Part shown: piece by piece, positions 37,777 to 46,595 of the stretch
How the letters are laid out: every line of letters starts with the position of its first letter
How positions within the stretch are numbered: position 1 is the first letter of the stretch
Assembly (NCBI RefSeq): GCF_004359515.1
Contig: NZ_SCWD01000001.1
Location: forward strand, 682,001-746,000
Source: Macrococcus carouselicus
GTDB lineage: Bacteria > Bacillota > Bacilli > Staphylococcales > Staphylococcaceae
Length of the DNA stretch: 64,000 nucleotides
Direction: 5' to 3'
Made by a program: the position numbers and the translations under genes
The notes under the pieces: generated by a model
Told to the model about the DNA's origin: nothing
Database searches by the model: none
What the model saw: only the letters and a program-made list of their open reading frames with translations

Positions 37777-38748
37777 CTAAATCTCAATATCCGCGCTGAT
37801 AAACTGATGTATCACTCCGTCATCACTTCTAACGACCAGCCGGCCATCATCCAGAATATCGATTGCCTGACCTTCAATGGTGTTCCGTCCCTCTGTATAA
37901 CGAAGTCGTCTATCCCACATATTTGAATAATACTTATATTCTTCCTTGATAGCTGAGAACTCCTCTGTCAGAAACTGATGATAAGCGATTTCAAGTTCAC
38001 TGAGCAGCTTTTCTAAAAAGACATACCGATTCACCGACTGGCCGGTAGCCGCTTTGATGCTGGTCGCTTTCTGCTGCAGCTCTACAGGGAAATCCTGAAT
38101 CTCATGGTTTAGATTGATGCCGATTCCGCAGATGATATGATGGATGGCTGAAGCGTCGCCGCTGATTTCAGTCAGAAATCCACAGCATTTTCTATCATCA
38201 ATATAGATATCATTCGGCCATTTGACTTTCGCATCCACACCGCCGACTGTCCGAATCGTTCTCGCAATAGCCAGTGACAGAAACAGATTGAAGGTCATAA
38301 TTTTGTGGAGAGGCACTTCTGTACTTAAGACCAGTGTCATCCATAATCCTTTCTCCCCCATGGAATTCCACTGCCGATTGAAGCGTCCTCTTCCTTTTGT
38401 CTGAATTTCACTGATAACGATAAAAGGCTCGGTTATTTCAAGCATTTTTTCTTTAGCGACCGTCTGAGTTGAAGAGACCTCCTTATAGACAAAGCGCTGT
38501 TTGAAAAAATCCGACTGCTGCGTCACAAGCTGCATCATATCCTGGTCCCATTCATCGGGATACCCGGTCAGCTGATAGCCTTTATTATGGACAGATCTTA
38601 CTTGAAATCCCTGACTTTTCAGCATCTCAATCGTTTTCCAGACAGCCGTCCTACTGATTGATAGTTGCTCTGCTATCCTCTGTCCCGACAAATACTGCTC
38701 TCTGTTCTGGTGTAGCAATTTCAATATTGAACTTTTATACTTCGACAT
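37777..38748 (-). CDS. birA: Biotin protein ligase / repressor BirA
   Basis: A 323-residue bifunctional protein. An N-terminal winged helix (about 1-65, SGQRIAEQLSISRTAVWKTI) makes it a likely biotin-responsive repressor. The central ligase domain has the biotinyl-AMP loop KGRGRFNRQW and KWPNDIYIDDRK, and the C-terminal SH3-like domain ends IHQFISADIEI. It attaches biotin to carboxylases. It overlaps the end of cca by 14 bases. The panBCD genes that separate birA from dinG in B. subtilis are missing. Confidence 0.94.
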   Translation of the reverse strand: MSKYKSSILKLLHQNREQYLSGQRIAEQLSISRTAVWKTIEMLKSQGFQVRSVHNKGYQLTGYPDEWDQDMMQLVTQQSDFFKQRFVYKEVSSTQTVAKEKMLEITEPFIVISEIQTKGRGRFNRQWNSMGEKGLWMTLVLSTEVPLHKIMTFNLFLSLAIARTIRTVGGVDAKVKWPNDIYIDDRKCCGFLTEISGDASAIHHIICGIGINLNHEIQDFPVELQQKATSIKAATGQSVNRYVFLEKLLSELEIAYHQFLTEEFSAIKEEYKYYSNMWDRRLRYTEGRNTIEGQAIDILDDGRLVVRSDDGVIHQFISADIEI

Positions 38749-39883
38749 GTTTGTCCACCCATTTCAGTATCTCTTCTTGGCTATTGATCAGATTGCCTGT
38801 CACAATCTCTTTTTCAATAGCGGACAGGGCAGCTTTCAGCCAGCGCCCCGGTCCGGTATTAAGATGTGTCATCAGAATATGTCCGTCCACTTGAATATCC
38901 TGTCGGCTATGTATTCTTCTGTTATTCCAGAACGTCATGATATCACTCTTATCAGCCGTTAAGGTCTGACACTCTATAATCAGTTCAGCAGAATACCGGT
39001 AAACAAGCATCTCAAGTTCAGCGAGGTCAGGCTGACTGTCTAACACGCTTAAGATTTCAGTACCCGCACGAATCATATGGACGCTCTCATTGGAGAGCTT
39101 AAGCTGCGGTAATGCCCGGTCTGTCACCCACTGTCGGTACAGATGATAGGCGATATAGACTTCGAGTGATAACGCCTGATCAGGCACCAACAGTTCCTGA
39201 CAGTCTTTGAAAAAGGGAATGTCATGGATAAGACCTGAGTCTCTCAGTGTCCTGATGCCGGCTGATGGACTCAATCCACCAAGGAGCTTCTCTATCTCCG
39301 TTACGATCCGCTCAATCGCCACATGGCTGATAAGCGGGGCACAGCTGATCATCGCATCAATCGTGGCTTCCTCAACTGCAAAATCAAGCACGCTTTCAAA
39401 ACGGGCGGCACGAACCATCCGCAGTGCATCCTCTCTGAATCGTTCCCGGGGTATGCCGACAGCTCTGATGAGACGTCTCTCTATATCTGCTCTGCCTCCG
39501 ACATAGTCAATGACCTGCATCTGTTCATCCAGTGCCATCGCATTGACGGTGAAGTCCCGCCTTATCAGGTCTTCCTTCAGCTCCTTGACGAAAATGACAT
39601 GGTCCGGTCGACGATGATCGATATAATCGCCGTCCGCTCTGTATGTCGTGACTTCAAACGTATCCTCCGTGATGACCATTATGGTCCCATGTTCCTTACC
39701 GATAGGTACTGTTCTGCTAAAAAGCGACTCCACTACGTCCGGCAGCGCGCTTGTCGTGATATCAATATCATTGATTGGAAGACCGAGCAGATAGTTTCTT
39801 ACAGCACCGCCTACAATATAGGCTTCGTGCCCTGCCGCGTTCAGTCGCTCAAGTACAGGCAGCGCCGTCTTCAGCTTATTCAT
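38735..39883 (-). CDS. cca: CCA-adding tRNA nucleotidyltransferase
   Basis: Class II CCA-adding enzyme of 382 residues that builds or repairs the 3' CCA of tRNAs. The N-terminal catalytic domain shows YIVGGAVRNYLLG, the metal-binding DIDITT, RRDFTVNAMALDE and ERFREDALRMVRAARF. ATG 39883 lies 8 bases after AGGAAA and inside the last codons of bshA. The in-frame upstream extension runs antisense-free through bshA and is not supported. Confidence 0.94.
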   Translation of the reverse strand: MNKLKTALPVLERLNAAGHEAYIVGGAVRNYLLGLPINDIDITTSALPDVVESLFSRTVPIGKEHGTIMVITEDTFEVTTYRADGDYIDHRRPDHVIFVKELKEDLIRRDFTVNAMALDEQMQVIDYVGGRADIERRLIRAVGIPRERFREDALRMVRAARFESVLDFAVEEATIDAMISCAPLISHVAIERIVTEIEKLLGGLSPSAGIRTLRDSGLIHDIPFFKDCQELLVPDQALSLEVYIAYHLYRQWVTDRALPQLKLSNESVHMIRAGTEILSVLDSQPDLAELEMLVYRYSAELIIECQTLTADKSDIMTFWNNRRIHSRQDIQVDGHILMTHLNTGPGRWLKAALSAIEKEIVTGNLINSQEEILKWVDKHVEV

Positions 39884-40997
39884 TAAGCATTTCCTGATAG
39901 AGTGCTTCGTACTGATCAGTGATGAACTGCGAAGAAAAGCGCTCCTTGATATCAATCAGCATATTGTGCTGCAGTCTGCCATAATAAGCATCATCTGTCA
40001 GCAGTCTGACCGCATACTCCGCTGCCTGATCACTATCGCCTACATCGACAAGAAGACCTGTCTCGTCATGCCTGATCACTTCTCCGATACCGCCTGCACG
40101 TGTGCCGATGCAGACAACCCCGCAGTTCATCGCTTCAAGCAGTACAAGACCGAAGCTTTCCTTTTCTGACAGCAGCAGGAATAAGTCTGACATCTGATAG
40201 AAGCAGGCAACCTGTTCCTGTTTGCCCACAAACATGACATCTTCATTGATCTTCAGTTTCTTTGCCAGCTTCCTCATCTTTGACAGTTCAGGTCCATCTC
40301 CGATCAGCAGCAGCTTCGCTTTAATCTGTTCACGCACTTTCTTGAATGTATAGAGAATGTCCTGTATTCTTTTGACCTTACGGAAATTCGACACATGAGA
40401 AATGATTTTATAATCTGCAGGAATACTGTACATCTCTTTTAACTTGCCACAGTCCTGGATGGTAAAGTCTTTCTCATTAATAAAATTGTAGACTGTTCTG
40501 ATTTCCTTATTAGGGGCAATCAGCGACATCGTATCTTCAGTCAGTGCATCACTGACACTCGTTACAATGTCACTTTCTTCAATACCGAATCTGATGGCAT
40601 CGCGCAGGGTAGAATCATACCCAAGCACGGTGATATCAGTGCCGTGCAGTGTTGTGACGATTTTGACGTCCCTGCGTGCAATCTGTCTGCCGAGAATGCC
40701 GCAGATTGCATGAGGGACTGCGTAGTGCATGTGTAACACATCCAGGTCATAATCATTGATGACCTCTGCAATTTTAGTGGCGAGTGTAATATCATAAGGT
40801 GGATACTGAAAAACGGCATACTGATTCACCTCCACCTGATGGATTGTGATATTCGGTCTCTGGAACTGAATCCGGAACGGCGTATTTGAGGTAATGAAAT
40901 GGACATCATGCCCTCTTTCTGCCATCTGAATCCCGAGTTCAGTTGCGATAATACCCGAACCGCCCATAGTCGGGTAGCAAGTGATCCCTATTTTCAT
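39876..40997 (-). CDS. bshA: N-acetyl-glucosaminyl L-malate synthase BshA
   Basis: First enzyme of bacillithiol synthesis, a GT4-family glycosyltransferase joining UDP-GlcNAc to L-malate. The 373-residue GT-B protein has GITCYPTMGGSGIIATELG, HMHYAVPHAI, and the donor site KESFGLVLLEAMNCGV with conserved EX7E. Start ATG 40997 sits 6 bases from GGAGG; a second ATG directly before it is too close. In Bacillus bshB1 lies between mgsA and bshA; here the deacetylase gene is not in the cluster. Confidence 0.94.
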   Translation of the reverse strand: MKIGITCYPTMGGSGIIATELGIQMAERGHDVHFITSNTPFRIQFQRPNITIHQVEVNQYAVFQYPPYDITLATKIAEVINDYDLDVLHMHYAVPHAICGILGRQIARRDVKIVTTLHGTDITVLGYDSTLRDAIRFGIEESDIVTSVSDALTEDTMSLIAPNKEIRTVYNFINEKDFTIQDCGKLKEMYSIPADYKIISHVSNFRKVKRIQDILYTFKKVREQIKAKLLLIGDGPELSKMRKLAKKLKINEDVMFVGKQEQVACFYQMSDLFLLLSEKESFGLVLLEAMNCGVVCIGTRAGGIGEVIRHDETGLLVDVGDSDQAAEYAVRLLTDDAYYGRLQHNMLIDIKERFSSQFITDQYEALYQEMLNE

Positions 40998-41371
40998 CAT
41001 TGTCCTCCTTGTTCAAAGTATGAGATAACAGCAAGTGCTGTCCCTTCATTAGTAGCTAGCGGCACATCATAGACATCGGATAGACGGAGCAGTGCCGAAA
41101 CATCCGGCTCGTGCGGCTGCGCTGTCAATGGATCTCTGAAGAAGAAAATCGCATCTACTTCCTTGTTAGCCACCAGCGCACCGATCTCCTGGTCACCGCC
41201 GAGCGGACCGGATTTAAAGCGGCGAACTGAGAGCCCCGTCTCTGTTGCCACACGAAGACCCGTTGTCCCTGTCGCATATAAGGTATGCTGACTGAATTCA
41301 TCATAATGCAACTGAATGAATCTGACGAGTGCTTCTTTTTTCTGGTCATGCGCAATGATTGCAAACTTCAT
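40997..41371 (-). CDS. mgsA: Methylglyoxal synthase
   Basis: Converts dihydroxyacetone phosphate to methylglyoxal, a bypass that releases phosphate. The 124-residue protein has AIIAHDQKK (phosphate loop), [22 protein letters not shown] with the catalytic Asp, and [18 protein letters not shown] 41371 follows GGAAG; a longer frame upstream overlaps the mazG-like gene. Its toxic product is detoxified through bacillithiol, whose first synthesis gene follows directly. Confidence 0.95.
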   Translation of the reverse strand: MKFAIIAHDQKKEALVRFIQLHYDEFSQHTLYATGTTGLRVATETGLSVRRFKSGPLGGDQEIGALVANKEVDAIFFFRDPLTAQPHEPDVSALLRLSDVYDVPLATNEGTALAVISYFEQGGQ

Positions 41372-41372
41372 A

Positions 41373-41693
41373 TTATGACTTCCTTTCAAACCTGTTATAA
41401 TCGCGCTGTTCAAATTTTTTCATCGTCTCCTCAAAACTCTCAGTCATATCAATACCCATGGAATTAGCCAGACAAAGCAAAATGAACAGGTTGTCTGCGA
41501 GTTCAAGGCCGATATCTTTCTGCTGTTCACTGAGCTTCTTCTGTTTAGGGCCATAGACATGATTGACTTCTCGGGCAAGTTCTCCTACTTCCTCGGTCAG
41601 CCGGACTATATTTTCCATCGGTGTGAAATAGCCAGCTTTAAAACCACCGATATAGTCATCGACCTGCTGCTGCATCTCTTTTAAGGTTTTCAT
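41373..41693 (-). CDS. MazG-like nucleotide pyrophosphohydrolase (YpjD-like)
   Basis: A 106-residue all-alpha NTP pyrophosphatase. The metal-binding pattern is visible as [15 protein letters not shown] and, 27 residues later, [15 protein letters not shown] (EExxE...ExxD). ATG 41693 is followed by [15 protein letters not shown], the usual family start; the open frame upstream is antisense to the divergent gene and is rejected. dapB, which follows ypjD in Bacillus, is missing. Confidence 0.88.
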   Translation of the reverse strand: MKTLKEMQQQVDDYIGGFKAGYFTPMENIVRLTEEVGELAREVNHVYGPKQKKLSEQQKDIGLELADNLFILLCLANSMGIDMTESFEETMKKFEQRDYNRFERKS

Positions 41694-41754
41694 TGTGCCT
41701 CCTATTGCTTCTGGTGTTTCATTCATTATATGATGGAATGTGGGGGGTGGAAAA

Positions 41755-42633
41755 TTGAATATTAAGTTAAAAGCCGGCAATATCTTCATGATACTGATCG
41801 GCAGCGTGATCTTCAGTTTCGGTATCATCAATTTCAATATGGCTTATCACTTAACAGAGGGTGGCTTCACGGGTATCGCGTTAATATTATATCATTTATT
41901 CGGTATCAGCCCTGCACTAATGAATCTGATTTTTAATATTCCACTGTTCATCATCGGTTACAGATTTCTCGGCAGGACTTCATTCTACTATACGTTGATC
42001 GGTTCATTGAGCTCTACTTTCTTTCTTTATCTCTTCGAGAAGTATCCGTTCAATTTCTCTCTTAACAAAGAGGATTTGTTTCTCGTGGCCCTGCTTGGGG
42101 GCGTGATGATCGGGATCGGACTTGGTATCATTTTACGGGCCGGCGGTACAACGGGTGGTGTGGATATCATCGCACGGGTCACGAAGAAATACTTCAACTG
42201 GCCCATGGGACGCGTTATCTTTATGTTTGATTGTCTCGTGCTTGTCATCACTTACCTCGCACTCGGTGATATCCGTATCACCCTTTATACGTTTATCTGT
42301 GTCTACGTCGGCGGCCAGATTATTGATACGGTTCAGGATACAGGCTATACGGCCCGCGGTGCGCTGATTATCTCAGAGCAGTATCAGTCGATCGGCGATG
42401 CCATCAATACGGTGCTGGAACGCGGTGTCACGCAGATATCGGCACACGGTCATTATTCAAATATTGAGCGCCCGATGCTCTACTGTGTAGTGCCTAAAAA
42501 TGAAATCACCCGGCTGCGACAGCTGATTCATGCCATTGACCCTCACGCCTTTGTCTCCATGATTGAAGTCCACGAAGTGCACGGAGAAGGTTTTACGCTG
42601 GACGAGAATAAGCAGCTGATCGAGGCGCATTAA
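41755..42633 (+). CDS. YitT-family membrane protein (YpjC-like)
   Basis: A protein of about 292 residues with a five-helix YitT membrane domain (AGNIFMILIGSVIFSFG at the start; GGVMIGIGLGIILRAGGTTGG) and a C-terminal DUF2179 ligand-like domain (ALIISEQYQSIGDAI, ERGVTQISAHGHYS). The transported or sensed molecule is unknown. I place the start at TTG 41755 behind GGGGGTGG; GTG 41740 is an alternative. It diverges from the mazG-like gene as ypjC does from its neighbours in Bacillus. Confidence 0.85.
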   Translation: MNIKLKAGNIFMILIGSVIFSFGIINFNMAYHLTEGGFTGIALILYHLFGISPALMNLIFNIPLFIIGYRFLGRTSFYYTLIGSLSSTFFLYLFEKYPFNFSLNKEDLFLVALLGGVMIGIGLGIILRAGGTTGGVDIIARVTKKYFNWPMGRVIFMFDCLVLVITYLALGDIRITLYTFICVYVGGQIIDTVQDTGYTARGALIISEQYQSIGDAINTVLERGVTQISAHGHYSNIERPMLYCVVPKNEITRLRQLIHAIDPHAFVSMIEVHEVHGEGFTLDENKQLIEAH

Positions 42634-42668
42634 AAAAACCTTATCTCCATTTAAGAGGAGATAAGGTC
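42634..42668. terminator. Bidirectional terminator between yitT-like and yugP-like genes
   Basis: A 10-bp stem ACCTTATCTCC / GGAGATAAGGT with an 8-base loop; on the minus strand it is followed by TTTTTTT. Confidence 0.85.
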
Positions 42669-42674
42669 TCTTTA

Positions 42675-43370
42675 TTAATCGCTGCTTCTTGCCATCATGA
42701 AAAATCTCAGGAACTCGGCAACAGCAACTGCTGTAGCTGCGACATAAGTCATCGATGCTGCAGATAAAACCGACTTGGCATGACGATATTCCTGCGCATC
42801 GACCATCTGCAGTTTTTCAATCTGATTCATTGCACGTTTACTGGCATCAAATTCAACCGGTAAAGTGACAATTGAGAAAAGCACCGCGAAGAACATCAGG
42901 AAGACACCTGCCCATATAGCCAAGCTGCCTAAACTGCTGCCTGAAGCTGAGATGCCAGTTAAAATAGCGCCGACCATGATGAGCAAGTAACTGAATGTTG
43001 TTCCAAGATTCGCCAGTGGCAGAAGACTTGAACGCACTTTCAGGAAACCATAACCAGTCGCATGCTGAATAGCATGACCCACTTCGTGTGCCGCAATCGC
43101 TGTTGCTGCTACACTTGGCTGGCGATAGTTAGCGGGACTGAGCACCACTCGTTTCGTGCGCGGGTCATAATGATCAGACAGAAAACCCTGACCCTCTAAA
43201 ACCTGTACATCATGAATGCCGTTTGCTGCTAAGATTTCCTCTGCAACCTGCTTACCAGATTTACCTGAAGTCGATCTTACTTTCGAATATTTGTTATATG
43301 TTGATTTGACCTTGTACTGGAAATACATAGGTATCAGCATAATAATGACAAAATAAATCATATAGCTCAT
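42675..43370 (-). CDS. YugP-family zinc metallopeptidase
   Basis: A 231-residue membrane protease of the YugP/DUF2268-like neutral zinc peptidase family. It has an N-terminal helix, then the zinc motif IAAHEVGHAIQHATGY (HExxH), two or three further transmembrane helices, and the C-terminal DASKRAMNQI. Substrates are unknown. It is transcribed away from the yitT-like gene and toward a shared terminator. Confidence 0.9.
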   Translation of the reverse strand: MSYMIYFVIIMLIPMYFQYKVKSTYNKYSKVRSTSGKSGKQVAEEILAANGIHDVQVLEGQGFLSDHYDPRTKRVVLSPANYRQPSVAATAIAAHEVGHAIQHATGYGFLKVRSSLLPLANLGTTFSYLLIMVGAILTGISASGSSLGSLAIWAGVFLMFFAVLFSIVTLPVEFDASKRAMNQIEKLQMVDAQEYRHAKSVLSAASMTYVAATAVAVAEFLRFFMMARSSD

Positions 43371-43409
43371 GAAATCCCTCCTTACCTCTATTTTATTGTG
43401 AAGGTCAGA

Positions 43410-43991
43410 CTAAGTCAAATGTTTCATATTGATGAATTTCTGCCATAATATGACCAGAGGAATGACTGTCAGCCAGAACGCAAAATAGCCGATGTGGCGG
43501 ATGTATTGTTCAAGCATGCTGTATACGGGATACTGCATATAGACGTAATCAATCACATCATTATGGAACGCCCAGATGAGCGTCACCAGGATATGCCATT
43601 TTTTAATTTTAAAGAACGGCAGAAAAAGAAATGCCTCAATGGCCATGATGCCATGCGAGAAGCAAAGCATCAGTCCTATACCTGTCACTTCACCAAGTGC
43701 TATAAATGTAAAGATATTCATCACTACTGCCCAGACGCCATATTTGATCAAAGTAACAAAAGCCAGCGCCTCAAAGAGACCACTATGCCGCCCTAATACC
43801 ATCAATATGAGAGCGATGACAAGAAACAGACTCGCCGTCGGACTATCCGGCACAAATGGCATGAAGTACCAGCGCGTATGTTCAAGCTGTCCCATATACC
43901 AGTAATAGCCATATAAGGTGCCCAGCAGGTTCGCAATGATTAGAAAGGCCAGAAAGTAACGATTGGTCAACCAGAAGTAAAGCTGCTGCAT
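43410..43991 (-). CDS. YpjA-like membrane protein (DUF1405)
   Basis: A 193-residue integral membrane protein with about six hydrophobic segments, including FLIIANLLGTLYGYYWY and WAFHNDVIDYVY. Length, topology and position directly downstream of qcrABC match Bacillus ypjA (DUF1405). Function is unknown; the location suggests a link with respiration, but a terminator separates it from qcrC. Confidence 0.8.
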   Translation of the reverse strand: MQQLYFWLTNRYFLAFLIIANLLGTLYGYYWYMGQLEHTRWYFMPFVPDSPTASLFLVIALILMVLGRHSGLFEALAFVTLIKYGVWAVVMNIFTFIALGEVTGIGLMLCFSHGIMAIEAFLFLPFFKIKKWHILVTLIWAFHNDVIDYVYMQYPVYSMLEQYIRHIGYFAFWLTVIPLVILWQKFINMKHLT

Positions 43992-44003
43992 CCTATCCTC
44001 CTA

Positions 44004-44034
44004 TAAAAAAAGAGTCATCTCAATGATGACTCTT
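44004..44034 (-). terminator. Intrinsic terminator of the qcrABC operon
   Basis: Minus-strand AAGAGTCATC-ATTGA-GATGACTCTT perfect stem followed by TTTTTTT, just after the qcrC stop. Confidence 0.9.
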
Positions 44035-44039
44035 CCGAT

Positions 44040-44828
44040 TTATTTCTTTAAAGGTTTACCGTTCTCATCTGTTAACTCAAGATTTGCTACATATTCAGAG
44101 ACTTGTTTGATCTGCTCTTTTGTTAAAGTATCTTTGAATGATGGCATTTTACCCGCACCATTTGTAACAAATGCTTCCACAGCAGCTGGCTGCAGATTAG
44201 CTTCCACTAAGTTAGGACCTGCTGCACCTGTTAACTCACCACCATGACAACTTGTACAGTTCGACTTGATGATATCCGTGTAGACAGGGTCTTTTTTATC
44301 TAAGTTAGAGAAAGTGATCTTACCTTGTGCTTCTTGTTTCTCCCAGTCATGATAATGGCCGGATTCCCAAGTGGTATAGAACAGAATAGCCACTGTCAGC
44401 AGCATCATGCCTGAAGCGACAGGACGTTTATACCATAAACGGTGTTTACTTGTATCAAGCCAAGGTGCTAAGAGTAATGCCGCAAATGCGATACCCGGCA
44501 GTACGATGGCACCGAATGTGTTGAATGGTCCAGACGCATAAGTATATTTAAGAATCTGGTACAGGAATAGGAAATACCAGTCCGGAAGTGGCGTGTAACC
44601 TGTATCAGATGGGTCTGCCACACGTTCCAGAGGAGCTGGATGGGCTACCGTCAAGCATAAGAATGCGATTAAGAATACAGCACCCGTCATCCATTCTTTA
44701 AGTAGGAAATCAGGCCAGAAACTTTCTGTTTTGCCTGGAAATTCTGAATAATCTCTGTTTAGTTTGGCTTTCTTGTATTGTTTAATACGAGAATCACCGA
44801 CAAATGTCATCCCTTTACCGCGATGCAT
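44040..44828 (-). CDS. qcrC: Menaquinol:cytochrome c reductase cytochrome b/c subunit QcrC
   Basis: A 262-residue fusion of the C-terminal (subunit IV) half of cytochrome b, with three transmembrane helices (PDWYFLFLYQILKYTY marks the quinol pocket with its PDWY variant of PEWY), and a membrane-attached cytochrome c domain with the haem motif NCTSCHGGEL. A distal Met ligand lies in GKMPSF. This is the Bacillus-type bc complex layout. It passes electrons from menaquinol towards cytochrome c oxidase. Confidence 0.95.
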   Translation of the reverse strand: MHRGKGMTFVGDSRIKQYKKAKLNRDYSEFPGKTESFWPDFLLKEWMTGAVFLIAFLCLTVAHPAPLERVADPSDTGYTPLPDWYFLFLYQILKYTYASGPFNTFGAIVLPGIAFAALLLAPWLDTSKHRLWYKRPVASGMMLLTVAILFYTTWESGHYHDWEKQEAQGKITFSNLDKKDPVYTDIIKSNCTSCHGGELTGAAGPNLVEANLQPAAVEAFVTNGAGKMPSFKDTLTKEQIKQVSEYVANLELTDENGKPLKK

Positions 44829-44855
44829 CTCTCATTACCTCCTTTTATATTCGGT

Positions 44856-45530
44856 TTATAGTGGACCAGAAATACCTTGTTTACGAATCATAATAAAGTG
44901 AGCCGCTAATAACGCGAATAAACATGCAGGTAAGAAGAACACATGAATCGCGAAGAAACGCGTTAACGTCTGCGCACCGACTATCTGTGCATCACCGGCC
45001 AGTAAAGTCTTGACCCAGCCACCGATAAATGGAACAGATTCAGCGATCTGAAGACCTACTTTAGTACCGAATAAAGCTTTCATGTCCCATGGTAATAAGT
45101 ACCCTGTGAAACTAAGACCGACCATGATGATGAAAATCAGTACGCCGACAACCCAGTTCAGTTCACGTGGCTGCTTGTAAGAGCCTGTAAAGAATACCCT
45201 GAGTGTATGCAGGAACATCATAACGACAACGATACTTGCGCCCCAGTGATGCATACCACGGACGATTACACCGGCAGCGACATCATGCTGCAGGTAGTAG
45301 ACTGACTTCCATGCATTGACGATATCGGGTACGTAGTACATCGTTAAGAACATACCTGATAATACTTGAATGACTGTAATGAAGAATGTTAAACCGCCGA
45401 AGCAGTAGACGAATGCAGAAAAGTGATAAGCAGGGTTCACATGCTCAGGCACCTCATGGTCCGCAATATCTCGCCAGATAGGTGTTACATCAAGTCGATC
45501 ATCGACCCAATCATAGATTTTCTCGAACAT
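44856..45530 (-). CDS. qcrB: Menaquinol:cytochrome c reductase cytochrome b subunit QcrB
   Basis: A 224-residue b6-type cytochrome with four transmembrane helices. Haem-ligand histidines are in GMHHWGASIVVVMMFLHTLRVF and in FAIHVFFLPACLFALLAAHF. PYDWV-type and FTGYLLPWDMKA segments are typical of the family. Split from subunit IV, as in Bacillus and chloroplast b6f complexes. Lies between qcrA and qcrC in one operon. Confidence 0.95.
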   Translation of the reverse strand: MFEKIYDWVDDRLDVTPIWRDIADHEVPEHVNPAYHFSAFVYCFGGLTFFITVIQVLSGMFLTMYYVPDIVNAWKSVYYLQHDVAAGVIVRGMHHWGASIVVVMMFLHTLRVFFTGSYKQPRELNWVVGVLIFIIMVGLSFTGYLLPWDMKALFGTKVGLQIAESVPFIGGWVKTLLAGDAQIVGAQTLTRFFAIHVFFLPACLFALLAAHFIMIRKQGISGPL

Positions 45531-45543
45531 TAAATTGCCCTCC

Positions 45544-46047
45544 TTATTTTACCAATTCGTTAGGATGCTTTTTGCCGATTGTCAGCATGCCGCCTTTTTC
45601 GCCGACCTTATACTGATCAAGTGGTGCAAGCGGTGGTGTACCCGGAATGTTCTTTCCGTTTTTCTTATAACGACCATTGTGACATGGACAGAAGAACTGA
45701 TCTGGGTGTGAATCGTCACCTGCCCAGTTAACCGTACAACCTAAGTGCTTACATGTCGGTGACAGGGCAACAATATTGTCGCCTTCTTTATAAACCCAGG
45801 CGAACTCAGTCACTTCACTGGTGTACCAGCCATCCTTCTGCTCGAACTTGAAGTCAACTTTACTCGGTACTTGTGTGATCTCTGAAGTTTTCACACTTGT
45901 TGTAATCATATTTCCAGCTGCTCCGCCTTTAAAGACTGGATCCAGCGCAAATCGACCTAATGGCATTGCGATACCAGCAGCCATAAATGATCCAACTCCC
46001 ATAAGGGAATAGTTTAAAAATTGGCGTCTTGTGACACGTTGGCTCAT
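45544..46047 (-). CDS. qcrA: Rieske 2Fe-2S subunit QcrA
   Basis: A 167-residue Rieske protein. The N-terminus has a twin-arginine motif (TRRQFLNYS) before a membrane helix, fitting Tat-dependent export of the folded protein. The cluster is held by CKHLGC and CPCHNG (two Cys, two His, plus the disulfide pair). GTPPLAPLDQY follows. The ribosome-binding site AGAGGGGGG lies 8 bases from ATG and is complementary to part of the isrR-like RNA. Confidence 0.95.
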   Translation of the reverse strand: MSQRVTRRQFLNYSLMGVGSFMAAGIAMPLGRFALDPVFKGGAAGNMITTSVKTSEITQVPSKVDFKFEQKDGWYTSEVTEFAWVYKEGDNIVALSPTCKHLGCTVNWAGDDSHPDQFFCPCHNGRYKKNGKNIPGTPPLAPLDQYKVGEKGGMLTIGKKHPNELVK

Positions 46048-46101
46048 TTAATTTTCCCCCCTCTAATACTTGTTCATACAAAAATATACTAGGACATATC
46101 A

Positions 46102-46130
46102 ATTTTAGCCTAAAGAATTAGGATGGTCAA
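46102..46130 (-). promoter_or_regulatory. qcrABC promoter
   Basis: Minus-strand TTGACC (46125-46130), 17-bp spacer, TAAAAT (46102-46107), with a leader of about 50 nt to qcrA. Confidence 0.7.
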
Positions 46131-46162
46131 TAAAATGTCGGAAATATGTCATTAAAATTTAA

Positions 46163-46591
46163 TTACTTATTCCACATTGAAATGATGGTTCTCATCAGCT
46201 CTTTGACCTGTGGTTCTATCATGTCTGCCCGCATATCGGCACCCATCGCTTCAAGCGGGAAAGTGCTGACTTTAAAATGTGCTTCAGTTGTCTCAAAACG
46301 ACTGGTCTGCGCAGTGATAAATAAAATGCGGTTCATCCCGTAGCTTTTGAGCTGTTCGCCGATGACAGTCGCAAGCGTGTAGTCCGCCTGCACTTGTACA
46401 GGTGGAATCAGCAGCACGCGCCCTTTAAACTGGTTTTCAACGGCCAGAGTCATCGTCTGAATAATTTCATAATCGTCTACAATGTTCATCAGCTGATTTC
46501 TATAATCCACATCGATGACCGGAATGATTGCCGTATCGATATATTCCAGCTGATGTGTGATATCTTTTAAGTCCCGGTGATTGAATAACAT
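46163..46591 (-). CDS. YpiF-like protein (DUF2487)
   Basis: A 142-residue soluble protein starting MLFNHRDLKDITHQLEYIDTAIIPV, in the ypiF position upstream of qcrA. Segments GRVLLIPPVQVQ and RILFITAQTSRFE are in keeping with the DUF2487 family. Function is unknown; the linkage with the bc complex is conserved in Bacillus. It lies 4 bases after the ypiB stop. Confidence 0.75.
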   Translation of the reverse strand: MLFNHRDLKDITHQLEYIDTAIIPVIDVDYRNQLMNIVDDYEIIQTMTLAVENQFKGRVLLIPPVQVQADYTLATVIGEQLKSYGMNRILFITAQTSRFETTEAHFKVSTFPLEAMGADMRADMIEPQVKELMRTIISMWNK

Positions 46592-46595
46592 CCGC

